Positions 13,664-21,138 of a DNA stretch of 41,190 bases are shown piece after piece. Every line of letters begins with the position of its first letter. Position 1 is the first letter of the stretch. The DNA is taken from NCBI RefSeq assembly GCF_003686955.1, contig NZ_RCVM01000017.1:1-41190 (forward strand), written 5' to 3'. The notes under the pieces were generated by a model. That model made no database searches, was not told the origin of the DNA, and saw only the letters and a list, made by a program, of their open reading frames with translations. This DNA comes from Streptococcus hillyeri. GTDB taxonomy: Bacteria; Bacillota; Bacilli; Lactobacillales; Streptococcaceae. The position numbers and the translations under genes are program-made.

Positions 13664-14570
13664 GATTACAACGGATATTTTTGATGATGACAAGATTATG
13701 CTGATTGAGTCTATGCCAGAAGGCGAGTCATTACTTGTTATTTGGTTGAAAATTTTAACGCTTGCTGGCAAGACGAACTCTAACGGATTTTTGATGATGA
13801 GCGATAGAATCGCTTATACTGATGAGATGTTAGCTACAATTTTTAGACGAGATTTAAAAATCGTAAGGCTAGCGCTTAATGTTTTTGAACAATTTGAAAT
13901 GATTGAAATCATTGACAATAAGATTTTGATAACGAATTGGGAGAAGCATCAAAACGCTGACGCTCTTGAAAAAATCAGAGAGCAGACACGGAAACGAGTG
14001 GCAAAACATCGTCAAAAATTGATAGAAACTAACGCTACTGTAACGGAAACTAACGTTACATGTAACGTTACAGCTAACGCAGATGTAACGCATGGTAACG
14101 CAACAGATATAGATATAGATACAGAAGAAGATAAAGATAATAATATAGTAGTAGAAGAAGAAAGTCAAAAATCTGAAAGATTTATTGATGTCGTTGAAGC
14201 AAATCTTGGACGTGGTCTTGTTTATTTTGAATTTGAAATGATGAAAGACTATCTTGATAACAAATCTGTATCCAATGATCTTTTTTTAGAAGCTGTCAAG
14301 ATTGCAGTTGCTAACAACGTGCGCAAGTTTAATTATATTGCACGTATTTTAGACAATTGGATTGACCAAGGCATCAAGACTCCTGAACAAGCCATACAGG
14401 CACAGAGGGATTTTAAAGCTAAAAAAGCAAATCAATCCTTGACGAAATCACCGCAAAGCACACCAGAATGGTCAAACCCAGATTACAAAAACGAGACGAC
14501 CGAGGAAGAGAAACAAAGACTCGAGAAAATGAAGCAAGACATGTTGTCTCGTTTGGGAGGCGATGACTGA
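13641..14570 (+). CDS. Phage replisome organizer
   Basis: A 309-residue replication initiator. Residues about 1-120 are the phage_rep_org_N winged-helix domain (EIKWIKITTDIFDDDKI, then LLVIWLKILTLAGKTNSNGF). A low-complexity linker at about 134-175 encodes the candidate origin, and about 180-260 resembles a DnaD-like C-terminal domain that recruits the host primosome. It fits the lactococcal and streptococcal phage class in which the origin lies inside the initiator gene. I see no phage helicase loader or helicase nearby, so it probably relies on host DnaI/DnaC. Confidence 0.88.
   Translation: MAEIKWIKITTDIFDDDKIMLIESMPEGESLLVIWLKILTLAGKTNSNGFLMMSDRIAYTDEMLATIFRRDLKIVRLALNVFEQFEMIEIIDNKILITNWEKHQNADALEKIREQTRKRVAKHRQKLIETNATVTETNVTCNVTANADVTHGNATDIDIDTEEDKDNNIVVEEESQKSERFIDVVEANLGRGLVYFEFEMMKDYLDNKSVSNDLFLEAVKIAVANNVRKFNYIARILDNWIDQGIKTPEQAIQAQRDFKAKKANQSLTKSPQSTPEWSNPDYKNETTEEEKQRLEKMKQDMLSRLGGDD
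14040..14160 (+). other. Candidate phage replication origin
   Basis: Six copies of GTAACG lie within 61 bases: forward at 14040, 14062, 14085 and 14095, and inverted at 14054-14059 and 14066-14071. A perfect 20-bp palindrome spans 14051-14070. An AT- and purine-rich tract follows (14101-14160), a likely unwinding element. The array is inside the replisome organizer gene, where related phages carry their origins. Confidence 0.72.
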
Positions 14571-14764
14571 TGTTTGTGCTTAAGCATGGCTCAAGAGAGC
14601 AACTGGTTTTTGTTAGATCTATAAAAATTGATGTTACAGGTTTAGATGTCTCGTTTTCTAACGACGTCAGCAAAGCGATGCAGTTCGTTTCTCGTGCGGC
14701 TGCGATACAGGTCGCTAAGGCGCTGAGGCATTCGTATGGGAATTATTATCTGGTTGAGGTATAG
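14570..14764 (+). CDS. Small early protein of unknown function
   Basis: A 64-residue protein whose ATG overlaps the preceding stop by one base (TGATG). No recognised motif. It lies between the replisome organizer and the DNA methyltransferase. Confidence 0.6.
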   Translation: MFVLKHGSREQLVFVRSIKIDVTGLDVSFSNDVSKAMQFVSRAAAIQVAKALRHSYGNYYLVEV

Positions 14765-14773
14765 GAGGTATTT

Positions 14774-15448
14774 ATGAGGGAATTTATCAATGCAGATTGT
14801 CTTGATGTAATGAGTCAATATCCAGATGATTATTTCGACCTTGCAATTGTAGACCCACCGTATTTTTCAGGCCCTGAGAAAAGAAAATACTATGGTCGGA
14901 AAGTTAGCCCAATCGGTGTCAAAAGATTGTACGGTGAAACATCTGAGTGGGAAGTACCAAACAAAGAATACTTTGATGAACTTTTTAGAGTTTCAAAAAA
15001 TCAAATTATTTGGGGCGTTAATTACTTTGATTACTCATTTGGTTCTGGCCGCATCGTTTGGGATAAAGTCAATGGCCAGTCAAGCTTTTCGGATTGTGAG
15101 ATTGCATACTGCAGTTTTCATGATAGCGTGAGAATGTTTCGTTATATGTGGAATGGCATGATGCAAGGTAGGTCAATTTCCGAAGGTCATATTCAACAAG
15201 GAAACAAATCTCTGAATGAAGTTAGAATACACCCAACACAAAAACCTGTGAATCTGTATTTGTGGTTATTACAGACTTATGCTCAACAAGGAGATAAAAT
15301 TTTAGATACTCATGTGGGTTCAGCTAGTAGTTTGATCGCTTGTGAGGAATTAGGATTTGACTATGTCGGTTGTGAGTGGGATAAAGATATTTTCAATCTA
15401 GCTCAGCAGAGATTGGAACAGTATCAAAGACAAATAAAATTGTTTTAG
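14774..15448 (+). CDS. Solitary phage DNA methyltransferase (DPPY type)
   Basis: A 224-residue amino-methyltransferase acting on N6-adenine or N4-cytosine. The catalytic motif IV DPPY is at residues 27-30, HPTQKP at about 153-158, and a motif I variant DTHVGSAS at 178-185, so the motif order is IV before I. No restriction nuclease is next to it. Phages use such orphan enzymes to shield their DNA from host restriction. AGGAGG precedes ATG. The recognition site cannot be read from sequence. Confidence 0.9.
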   Translation: MREFINADCLDVMSQYPDDYFDLAIVDPPYFSGPEKRKYYGRKVSPIGVKRLYGETSEWEVPNKEYFDELFRVSKNQIIWGVNYFDYSFGSGRIVWDKVNGQSSFSDCEIAYCSFHDSVRMFRYMWNGMMQGRSISEGHIQQGNKSLNEVRIHPTQKPVNLYLWLLQTYAQQGDKILDTHVGSASSLIACEELGFDYVGCEWDKDIFNLAQQRLEQYQRQIKLF

Positions 15449-15457
15449 GAGGTAATC

Positions 15458-15607
15458 ATGATTATCGGAGTCGCAAGCGCACAAATCAAGCTAGCTAAAG
15501 AGTATCTAGCTAGTAAAAATGATAATGCTGATTATCAACAAGAGCTAGATGATTTATCTGGGATTTTACTCGCTCAGATAGAGGAGAACATGGAGAACTT
15601 ACTATGA
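15458..15607 (+). CDS. Small early protein
   Basis: A 49-residue helical, acidic protein after a TTAGGAGG ribosome site. Its stop overlaps the next start (ATGA). No known family. Confidence 0.55.
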   Translation: MIIGVASAQIKLAKEYLASKNDNADYQQELDDLSGILLAQIEENMENLL

Positions 15608-15833
15608 TTGAGCTTTACTTTGTTTACAACGGCTACCGCAAAATAATCTAGGTAGTTTTGAGCAGGTGCAGAGTGCTGTTACAGCACTAAAGACACATCA
15701 AGCAAGTAGCTCTGCTATCACAAATCCGACTTTTGTCAAAAGCATGAGCGGAGAGAACATCAGGATTGATTATGGTGCTAGGGATTGTTATTACTTGATG
15801 ACGAAAGGAGGACAGCAAAATGAAAGAACATGA
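15604..15833 (+). pseudogene. Second frameshifted small early gene
   Basis: ATG 15604 opens MIELYFVYNGYRK and stops at TAG after 15 codons. The adjacent frame continues as NNLGSFEQVQSAVTALKTHQ to 15833 and has no start of its own. Adding one A to the run after CGC would restore a single protein of about 76 residues with a clean junction (YRKNNLGSFEQ). Its stop overlaps the start of 15820-16065, as expected for a former operon member. Confidence 0.6.
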
Positions 15834-16065
15834 TATACCAGATAACATTCTTTCAACAGTTCAATGTAATAGCTGTAACTTTAAATTTGATGTATATGGA
15901 TTAGAGTTTGGAAAAACAGAATGTCCAAGTTGTTTTAGTAAAAAACTGACATTACTTGACCAAAAGAAACCGAGTGATTATTTTACAGCTGCAATCAGAG
16001 TTTTATTAGGAGAAAATATGGAGGAGAATAATGTCTTGGACAGTGACAGCGTACAGTCAGATTGA
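15820..16065 (+). CDS. Small zinc-ribbon-like protein
   Basis: An 81-residue protein with two cysteine pairs, CNSC (about residues 16-19) and CPSC (about 35-38), spaced as in a zinc ribbon; the rest is helical and acidic. AAAGGAGG precedes ATG. It may bind nucleic acid; specific role unknown. Confidence 0.65.
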   Translation: MKEHDIPDNILSTVQCNSCNFKFDVYGLEFGKTECPSCFSKKLTLLDQKKPSDYFTAAIRVLLGENMEENNVLDSDSVQSD

Positions 16066-16183
16066 CGGTAGCGTCAGGGAGACGCACTATTTTGACTACG
16101 AGGTGGAAGCTAAAGTTGCTAAGGTTAAGCTAGATGACAAGTATCGTGATGATCTTTGTGACGTGAAGATTGAGGAGGTGTAG
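16031..16183 (+). CDS. Small early protein
   Basis: A 50-residue protein starting MSWTVTAYSQ, overlapping the previous gene by 35 bases in another frame. GGAGGAG lies close upstream of the ATG. Rich in Asp, Lys and Val, possibly a small beta-rich fold. Family not recognised. Confidence 0.5.
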   Translation: MSWTVTAYSQIDGSVRETHYFDYEVEAKVAKVKLDDKYRDDLCDVKIEEV

Positions 16184-16184
16184 G

Positions 16185-16544
16185 GTGGAAAGGAAGTTAA
16201 AGAAATATTCCCGTTTAAAAAGTTGGGAAATATACTTAGACATGCTGTTTTTTATTTCTATCTTGACTATTCCCCTGATTGTATTATGGAAAATGGACCA
16301 GATAGAAGCTAAGATTACCCAGCCTATCGTTTACCAAGCGGACAACGCAGGCGGTGCGATGTTTGGCAAAATTACTGATAAAGAAATCATTGAGGGAAGG
16401 TACACGGTCGAAGCTGGGGCTTACGGCAAGTTCTTGGTTACGAAGGAGCAGTACGAGAGTTTACATGTCGGCGACCCAATCCCTGATTATCTCAAAAAGA
16501 GAGGGATGGAGAGTAATGAAATTCCAGGAGGAGAAAATGAATAA
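16185..16544 (+). CDS. Membrane-anchored DUF1372-like phage protein
   Basis: A 119-residue protein starting with GTG after GAGGAGG. A basic N-terminus is followed by one membrane helix (MLFFISILTIPLIVLW, about residues 20-35), then an outer domain with ITDKEIIEGRYTVEAGAYGK and HVGDPIPDYLKKRG. This resembles the streptococcal-phage DUF1372 family. Function unknown; an envelope role is likely. Confidence 0.65.
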   Translation: MERKLKKYSRLKSWEIYLDMLFFISILTIPLIVLWKMDQIEAKITQPIVYQADNAGGAMFGKITDKEIIEGRYTVEAGAYGKFLVTKEQYESLHVGDPIPDYLKKRGMESNEIPGGENE

Positions 16545-17073
16545 CAAAAATTTCAAAACAGGACAATATGTTATTGTTGAAGGCAAGTGTGAAGGTGTCA
16601 AACATGATGGAAGATTGCTAATTAACTTTTTTGGAGAAAATCCAGAATTGACTGCTGTATATCCAAAAAATGTTTTGCCAAAACCGCAAAAAGTCGTAAT
16701 TCCAAAAATTGTGGCGGAGTGGATTAAGGATAATAAAAGCGATATTGATACATTATATACTGCATATTTCTTGCTCGGCCAAAGAAAAAACGATGTGTCT
16801 TTGTGGGTAGACAGCAATCAAAATACCTTTGCTAGAGCTTGGCTTGACGGCTACGAGGTCGAGGAAGAGAAGTTGTATACAGTGGAGGTACCAAATCCTA
16901 ATATTGTGTATCCTATGGTTTTGTACAAAACCGATGATGGTGGAGTCATTCTTGGAACTTGCTATAGTCCAGATAATTGGAAAAAGTTAGAAAGGAACCA
17001 ACTCACAGAATCAGAAATCAAGAAAGATTTTGACTGGGCTTGGCGGTGGGCTAAGCCTGTGGAGGAAGAGTGA
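16537..17073 (+). CDS. DUF1642 family phage protein
   Basis: A 178-residue protein of the DUF1642 type, common in early regions of streptococcal and lactococcal phages and of unknown function. A basic, beta-rich N-terminus is followed by the conserved core VAEWIKDNK...ARAWLDGYEVEEEKLYTVEVPN. I chose ATG 16537, with AGGAGGAG upstream; the frame stays open further upstream but overlaps the previous gene. Confidence 0.8.
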   Translation: MNNKNFKTGQYVIVEGKCEGVKHDGRLLINFFGENPELTAVYPKNVLPKPQKVVIPKIVAEWIKDNKSDIDTLYTAYFLLGQRKNDVSLWVDSNQNTFARAWLDGYEVEEEKLYTVEVPNPNIVYPMVLYKTDDGGVILGTCYSPDNWKKLERNQLTESEIKKDFDWAWRWAKPVEEE

Positions 17074-17282
17074 TGGTAAAAATAACGTTATGGACTGATA
17101 CGCACAGAGTTGAGATTGTAGTTAATACTGACAGCGAAGCACTCGAATTACAAAGAAAAATTAGGTCACAGATGAGCAATGGGCATACAGTCCTCTTTGG
17201 AGACAATTTGGTAAATCCAAAGTACATCCGTTTAGTTGGATTTGAGAGAGTTCAGGAGGTAAACAATGACTCCAAGATATAG
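17073..17282 (+). CDS. Small early protein
   Basis: A 69-residue protein whose ATG overlaps the DUF1642 stop by one base (TGATGG), with GGAGGAAG upstream. Its sequence alternates polar and hydrophobic residues like a small beta-alpha fold. No family recognised. Confidence 0.6.
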   Translation: MVKITLWTDTHRVEIVVNTDSEALELQRKIRSQMSNGHTVLFGDNLVNPKYIRLVGFERVQEVNNDSKI

Positions 17283-17682
17283 AGCGTGGGATAAAGAGCA
17301 ACACAGATGGGGAGAAATTTTCTTTATTTGTTCAGAAGGAGGGCTATATACACCAGAATCACCTTTTAAAGAAGATAGGGAGAAAACTTGGGGATACCCA
17401 ATCGCTAGACAAGAACGTTTCGTCATTATGCAATCAACAGGTCTAAAGGATAAAAATGGCGTGGAGATTTTTGAGGGGGATGTGGTTTTATGGAATGGTT
17501 GGAAAAAGATTGAGGTTTCTTTTGGTTCTCAGACTGTCGAAGAAAATTTTGGAGATATCCGAATTTTCCAAGGATTCAACTTGTACTTAGATGGTGTCTA
17601 TCCCGAACCTGTTATGAGCACCTTTGAAGTCATCGGCAACATCTACGAGAATCCGGAGCTTTTGGAGGGGGAAAATGACTAA
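17266..17682 (+). CDS. YopX family protein, copy 1
   Basis: A 138-residue YopX-type protein. The N-terminus MTPRYRAWDKE and the core MQSTGLKDKNGVEIFEGDVV, with a terminal EVIGNIYENPELL, are family hallmarks. YopX proteins are frequent in Firmicute phages; the fold is known but the role is not. It is adjacent to a second, shorter copy. Confidence 0.88.
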   Translation: MTPRYRAWDKEQHRWGEIFFICSEGGLYTPESPFKEDREKTWGYPIARQERFVIMQSTGLKDKNGVEIFEGDVVLWNGWKKIEVSFGSQTVEENFGDIRIFQGFNLYLDGVYPEPVMSTFEVIGNIYENPELLEGEND

Positions 17683-18025
17683 ACTAAGAGCATTCCATAA
17701 CGGAGAAATCACTGATATTTATAAGATTAATTACTCAACAGATGAAATTGTATATACCAACGAGTTAGGCATATACTACCCCGTTGAGAGAAAAAAGCTT
17801 ATGCATTTTAGCGGTGTAAAAGACAAGCGAGGCCAAGAAATCTTTGAAGGTGATATTGTCAAGATGTATTCTGGCGAGCTTTTACCTGTCGTACTTAACC
17901 ACGGCATGTTTGAGCCTGTCTGTTTTTACCTCAGCAAAGTTTTTGAAAAAGTTGGGAATATCTTTGAAAATCCAGAATTGTTAGAGCACCCAGATTTTAG
18001 AGGTCATAAATGCGAAGAAGAATAG
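17675..18025 (+). CDS. YopX family protein, copy 2
   Basis: A 116-residue paralogue of the preceding gene, sharing the core HFSGVKDKRGQEIFEGDIV and the VGNIFENPELL ending. The N-terminal half is shorter and diverged, without the usual RAWD start. It overlaps copy 1 by eight bases; GGAGGGGG precedes ATG. Confidence 0.82.
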   Translation: MTKLRAFHNGEITDIYKINYSTDEIVYTNELGIYYPVERKKLMHFSGVKDKRGQEIFEGDIVKMYSGELLPVVLNHGMFEPVCFYLSKVFEKVGNIFENPELLEHPDFRGHKCEEE

Positions 18026-18228
18026 CACAATATATTTTAAGGCAGTATCAAGACACTAAAACCATCAAGTTACTTAACATGGCAGCAACCCCTTTTGAAT
18101 GGATTAGCTTTGTCTTATTAACAATCTTAGGATGGATTGAGAGATGTTTTAAGTATGGCTTGATTTATTTGCTATTACCAGTAGCAATATTGGAAAAGAG
18201 ATTGAAAGGAGAAAATAATGATCAATAA
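18010..18228 (+). CDS. Small membrane protein
   Basis: A 72-residue protein with two hydrophobic stretches (about residues 29-42 and 48-60) and basic ends. It overlaps YopX copy 2 by 16 bases and ssb by 11. Unknown function. Confidence 0.6.
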   Translation: MRRRIAQYILRQYQDTKTIKLLNMAATPFEWISFVLLTILGWIERCFKYGLIYLLLPVAILEKRLKGENNDQ

Positions 18229-18625
18229 TGTTGTACTTGTGGGGCGCATGGTCCGAGATGCAGAACTGCGTTACACACCCAGCAATGTTGCCGTTGCGAC
18301 TTTTACGCTTGCTGTTAATCGTAATCGTAAAAACCAAAACGGTGAGCGAGAAGCAGATTTTATCAATTGTGTGATTTGGAATCAGCCAGCTGAGAACTTA
18401 GCAAACTGGGCAAAGAAAGGTGCTTTGATTGGCATTACTGGACGAATCCAGACAAGGAACTATGAGAACCAGCAAGGTCAGCGTGTTTATGTGACTGAGG
18501 TAGTTGCTGACAGCTTCCAAATGTTGGAAAGCAAAGGTAGTCGCGAAGCGAATGATAATAGCTTGTATGGACAAAATCCATACCCAGAACACGACTTGCC
18601 AGATGAGCCGGAGTTGCCGTTTTAG
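18218..18625 (+). CDS. ssb: Phage single-stranded DNA-binding protein
   Basis: A 135-residue SSB with an OB fold over about residues 1-105 ([20 protein letters not shown], then [19 protein letters not shown]) and an acidic tail ending [10 protein letters not shown], the partner-binding tip that recruits host replication and repair proteins. It is shorter than host SSB (about 160-170 residues) because the linker is short. AAAGGAG precedes ATG. It works with the replisome organizer in phage DNA replication. Confidence 0.95.
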   Translation: MINNVVLVGRMVRDAELRYTPSNVAVATFTLAVNRNRKNQNGEREADFINCVIWNQPAENLANWAKKGALIGITGRIQTRNYENQQGQRVYVTEVVADSFQMLESKGSREANDNSLYGQNPYPEHDLPDEPELPF

Positions 18626-18657
18626 GAGGAAATGCTATAAGAATCGAGGTGGAGTAA

Positions 18658-19044
18658 ATGAATGAAGAAGTAATTGAAGAGCTAAAAAAGCTCATGAGTA
18701 TTTTCTATGATTCCTATATTAACAGGAACATGGAAGTGATTATAATCCCAAAAACGAATACTTATTTTAGCTTGGAGGGAGTACAGTCACGAAGAGACCT
18801 CATTGCCAAAATCTTGATGTGGTGCAGTCGTGATATTTCCAAGGGTATGCCATACAAAAGCCAAAAGCGTAATCTATCATTTCTAATCAGGAATCAAGAA
18901 AAATTGAATAAATATCTTGGGACTAAGCTTTCTCACGGGATATATGATTTGATTTATCAAAAGTTAGGTAACGGCATCAATCCTGAGCTAACATATCGGT
19001 ATATTGATAGTGGATTTGATTGGGAGGTTTTATATAATGGCTAA
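18658..19044 (+). CDS. Early protein of unknown function
   Basis: A 128-residue basic protein, mixed alpha/beta, with no motif I can name. GAGGTGGAG precedes ATG. It overlaps the next gene by eight bases, consistent with a continuous operon. Confidence 0.62.
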   Translation: MNEEVIEELKKLMSIFYDSYINRNMEVIIIPKTNTYFSLEGVQSRRDLIAKILMWCSRDISKGMPYKSQKRNLSFLIRNQEKLNKYLGTKLSHGIYDLIYQKLGNGINPELTYRYIDSGFDWEVLYNG

Positions 19045-19504
19045 ACCAACCCAAATCATCATTCAGGAGGCGATGGCTGAGCGTATCAGATTTTTGGAAG
19101 ATGAGCTATACAATCGAGCTTACAAAGATATTGAAAAGCTAGAAGTTGAAGTTGACCGCCTGAAAGTCAGATGTCTTGACTTACAGTTGGAAAATGCTGA
19201 CTATTCTGGCGAGGGTGATATCGTAAAATTAAAATCCGAAATCGTTGACACAAAAGCGATTGAGGGTAAGCATATCAAGTTTGATGAGTCATTTTTCAAA
19301 TTTCTTATCAACGCATCAGCTAACGATATCTTAATTGAGGCTGAAAAAATTAGGTTGAAAGGAAAGAGTTTAGTTGATACGATTGAAGGCTTTTTTGCTA
19401 AATTTGACAAGATCGTAGTCTGGGATGACATGTGTCGCACTGCTATTGCTCGTGCAAAATCAGAAAATCGCAGACCACATAGAAAATGGAGGGCAAAACA
19501 ATGA
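19037..19504 (+). CDS. Coiled-coil early protein
   Basis: A 155-residue protein. Residues about 10-60 form a likely coiled coil (ERIRFLEDELYNRAYKDIEK, then EVEVDRLKVRCLDLQLE) and the C-terminus is basic. ATG 19037 after GGGAGG is preferred to an upstream frame extension. It overlaps the next gene by four bases (ATGA). Family unknown. Confidence 0.62.
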   Translation: MAKPTQIIIQEAMAERIRFLEDELYNRAYKDIEKLEVEVDRLKVRCLDLQLENADYSGEGDIVKLKSEIVDTKAIEGKHIKFDESFFKFLINASANDILIEAEKIRLKGKSLVDTIEGFFAKFDKIVVWDDMCRTAIARAKSENRRPHRKWRAKQ

Positions 19505-19653
19505 ACGGTTATGAATTTATGGCACAGAATCCAGTATTGACAATCATTCTATTCTTGATTGTAGCGGTAACAATTACAGAAGTATCAAAACACATGTTCG
19601 GATACCTTAATGGAGACAGATATGAACAAGCGAATCAGAAAGAAGAAAGCTAA
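19501..19653 (+). CDS. Small single-pass membrane protein
   Basis: A 50-residue peptide with one hydrophobic helix (about residues 12-26, LTIILFLIVAVTITE) and a polar C-terminus. The ATGA overlap with the previous stop supports translation. Function unknown. Confidence 0.5.
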   Translation: MNGYEFMAQNPVLTIILFLIVAVTITEVSKHMFGYLNGDRYEQANQKEES

Positions 19654-20011
19654 ACAGGCTTTACAGCGTGAGCAAGAAAGACTAGCTCAAGAATTGGCTC
19701 AGCTAACTCCTGAACAGCTTGAAGAGGTCTGGAATACTGTCACTATAGCATTTAGGAAAATAGGAAAATCCATTGCTTATATTTTTGATGGATTAGTGGA
19801 ATTTTTCAAAAATTTGGAGGTAACAATTGAAGAGACTGAGCGACAACGAACTCAAATGGCTGGACGAAGAACTTTTAGATTTCCAAACCATCCAGCGTAC
19901 AATAGATTTACGAAGACAAGAGTTAACAACCAGAAATCCAGACAGTCAGCCAGGCCCTTCAACTGGCGTCAGCAAACCAACCGAAAATATGGCCATCAAA
20001 CTCGTAGATGA
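19622..20011 (+). CDS. Early protein overlapped by the late regulator gene
   Basis: A 129-residue frame with a basic, Gln/Glu-rich helical first half (about residues 1-70). The remainder, from about residue 70, is Arg/Gln/Asn-rich and lies wholly in the other-frame overlap with 19827-20228. GGAGA lies upstream of ATG 19622. The tail composition suggests it was acquired by reading into the next gene. Confidence 0.55.
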   Translation: MNKRIRKKKAKQALQREQERLAQELAQLTPEQLEEVWNTVTIAFRKIGKSIAYIFDGLVEFFKNLEVTIEETERQRTQMAGRRTFRFPNHPAYNRFTKTRVNNQKSRQSARPFNWRQQTNRKYGHQTRR

Positions 20012-20228
20012 TCCAATGTTGAAATATTTAGAAGGATTTAAAGGAATTGTAGAAAAATTATTGAACAACCTTATAGATTCTGATAGGGAAATTTTCAATC
20101 TAAGGTGGCAATATCCTCGGTTAAAATGGGAAGAAATAGCTGACCAGAAATTTATGAGTAGAGCTTCAATTTATAGACGCCGCAGAATTATTTTAGAACA
20201 GTATGCAATACTGAAAGGAAAGCTATAA
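19827..20228 (+). CDS. DUF1492 / ArpU-like late transcription regulator
   Basis: A 133-residue regulator starting with TTG six bases after GGAGG. The C-terminal part has a sigma-like helix-turn-helix (LKWEEIADQKFMSRASIYRR), as in the ArpU/RinA-type activators that switch on phage late genes. It is the last gene before the late region and is followed eight bases later by an inverted repeat that overlaps a late promoter, its probable binding site. The upstream 185 bases overlap 19622-20011 in another frame. Confidence 0.85.
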   Translation: MKRLSDNELKWLDEELLDFQTIQRTIDLRRQELTTRNPDSQPGPSTGVSKPTENMAIKLVDDPMLKYLEGFKGIVEKLLNNLIDSDREIFNLRWQYPRLKWEEIADQKFMSRASIYRRRRIILEQYAILKGKL

Positions 20229-20235
20229 CAAAGAA

Positions 20236-20280
20236 TGAGAAAAAAAGTATCTTGTTTTCTCATAAAATAAGGTTTATTAT
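20236..20280 (+). promoter_or_regulatory. Candidate late promoter 1 with activator-site dyad
   Basis: TGAGAAAA-N11-TTTTCTCA (20236-20262) is a perfect 8-bp dyad. TTGTTT (20252-20257) and TATTAT (20275-20280) are spaced 17 bases apart, and the right dyad arm overlaps the -35 box. The same layout recurs at 21328-21372. Confidence 0.8.
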
Positions 20281-20370
20281 TGTAGCATGAACTTCTGAAA
20301 ACAAAACGCAGTCAATTTGTGGGAATCATCCTTAATCTTTAACAGAAGAGTTGTTTCAACAGAAGTCACA

Positions 20371-20400
20371 AAAGTCAGCCTTGTTGCTGGCTTTTTGCTT
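20371..20400 (+). terminator. Terminator-like hairpin downstream of late promoter 1
   Basis: AAAGTCAGC pairs with GCTGGCTTT with one G-T pair and a six-base loop, followed by TTTTTG. It lies between promoter 1 (start near 20287) and the recombinase ATG, so it would give an RNA of about 110 nt unless read through. Confidence 0.7.
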
Positions 20401-20421
20401 TGTGGGAAAGAGGTAAGTTAT

Positions 20422-20964
20422 ATGAATAAGATGGATCCAATCACAGATAGAGATGTTGTACATGAGATTGAAGATTACTTGAGAGAGTGGAATGAAATGT
20501 ACTTCTTACTTTTTGAAGTCGCTCTGTACACAGGATTCAGAATCACAGACATTTTGAACATTCGTGTTAGAGATGTTCAGGGATGGGATATAAAACTTAG
20601 AGAGAAAAAAACAACGAAAATCCGTGAAGTTAGAATGACTCCTGATCTCAAGAAAAATATGCGGTCTTTCGTAAAAGGCAAACCACTTAATCAGTTTGTT
20701 TTTAAAAGCCGTCAAGGCAAAAACAATCCGATTAGTAGGCAAAGATTTGACCAGATATTGAAACAAGCAGTTGAAGATTTGGGAATAGACAACATTGCTG
20801 CTCACTCAATCAGGAAGACATTCGGATACTTCTACTACCAGAAATTCAATGGTGTCAATGATTTGATGGGTATATTCAATCACTCATCAGAAAGAACAAC
20901 ATTGATATACATTGGAGATAAACAAGTCACATTTAAAAAGAATATGACTAAGTTTAAAATCTAA
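20422..20964 (+). CDS. Minimal tyrosine recombinase in the late region
   Basis: A 180-residue tyrosine recombinase made up of the catalytic domain only. The visible residues are R40 (TGFRITD), lysines near 62-63, H128 and R131 (HSIRKTF), H154 (FNHSS) and Y163 (LIYIGD), so the active site looks complete, but the arm- and core-binding N-terminal domains of Int are missing. ATG 20422 follows AAAGAGG. It lies between the late regulator and the packaging genes, bracketed by two copies of a late promoter. Its substrate is unknown; the inverted repeats just downstream are candidates. Confidence 0.88.
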   Translation: MNKMDPITDRDVVHEIEDYLREWNEMYFLLFEVALYTGFRITDILNIRVRDVQGWDIKLREKKTTKIREVRMTPDLKKNMRSFVKGKPLNQFVFKSRQGKNNPISRQRFDQILKQAVEDLGIDNIAAHSIRKTFGYFYYQKFNGVNDLMGIFNHSSERTTLIYIGDKQVTFKKNMTKFKI

Positions 20965-20987
20965 GCCTTTTTATTTTTTTTGCTATT

Positions 20988-21102
20988 AAGTTTGTCATAT
21001 TGAAAAGTTGTCAAACTTAAAATCAAGACTTGAAATAAAAGCTATTATATCAAAGCTCAAAGGCTTTTGCTGAGTTTAACAGAATATACAGTATGACAAA
21101 CT
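20988..21102. repeat. Inverted repeats behind the recombinase
   Basis: AGTTTGTCATA (20989-20999) recurs as its exact reverse complement TATGACAAACT (21092-21102). Also AAGTTTGTCA at 20988-20997 faces TGTCAAACTT about 11 bases on (near 21009-21018), a dyad with one mismatch that resembles a recombinase core site. The interval 20965-21138 has no gene. Confidence 0.55.
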
Positions 21103-21138
21103 CAATGGGCAAATTGGTATAGTTTTTGGAGGTACAGA

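Noticed and set aside
13869..14168. Minus-strand open frame across the replisome organizer
   Set aside because: Its low-complexity Ile/Tyr/Phe composition comes from the GATATA and GAAGAA tracts of the coding strand; it has no ribosome site.
20317..20421. Longer N-terminus for the second recombinase
   Set aside because: The extra codons span the terminator-like hairpin and lack a start with a ribosome site; ATG 20422 follows AAAGAGG.
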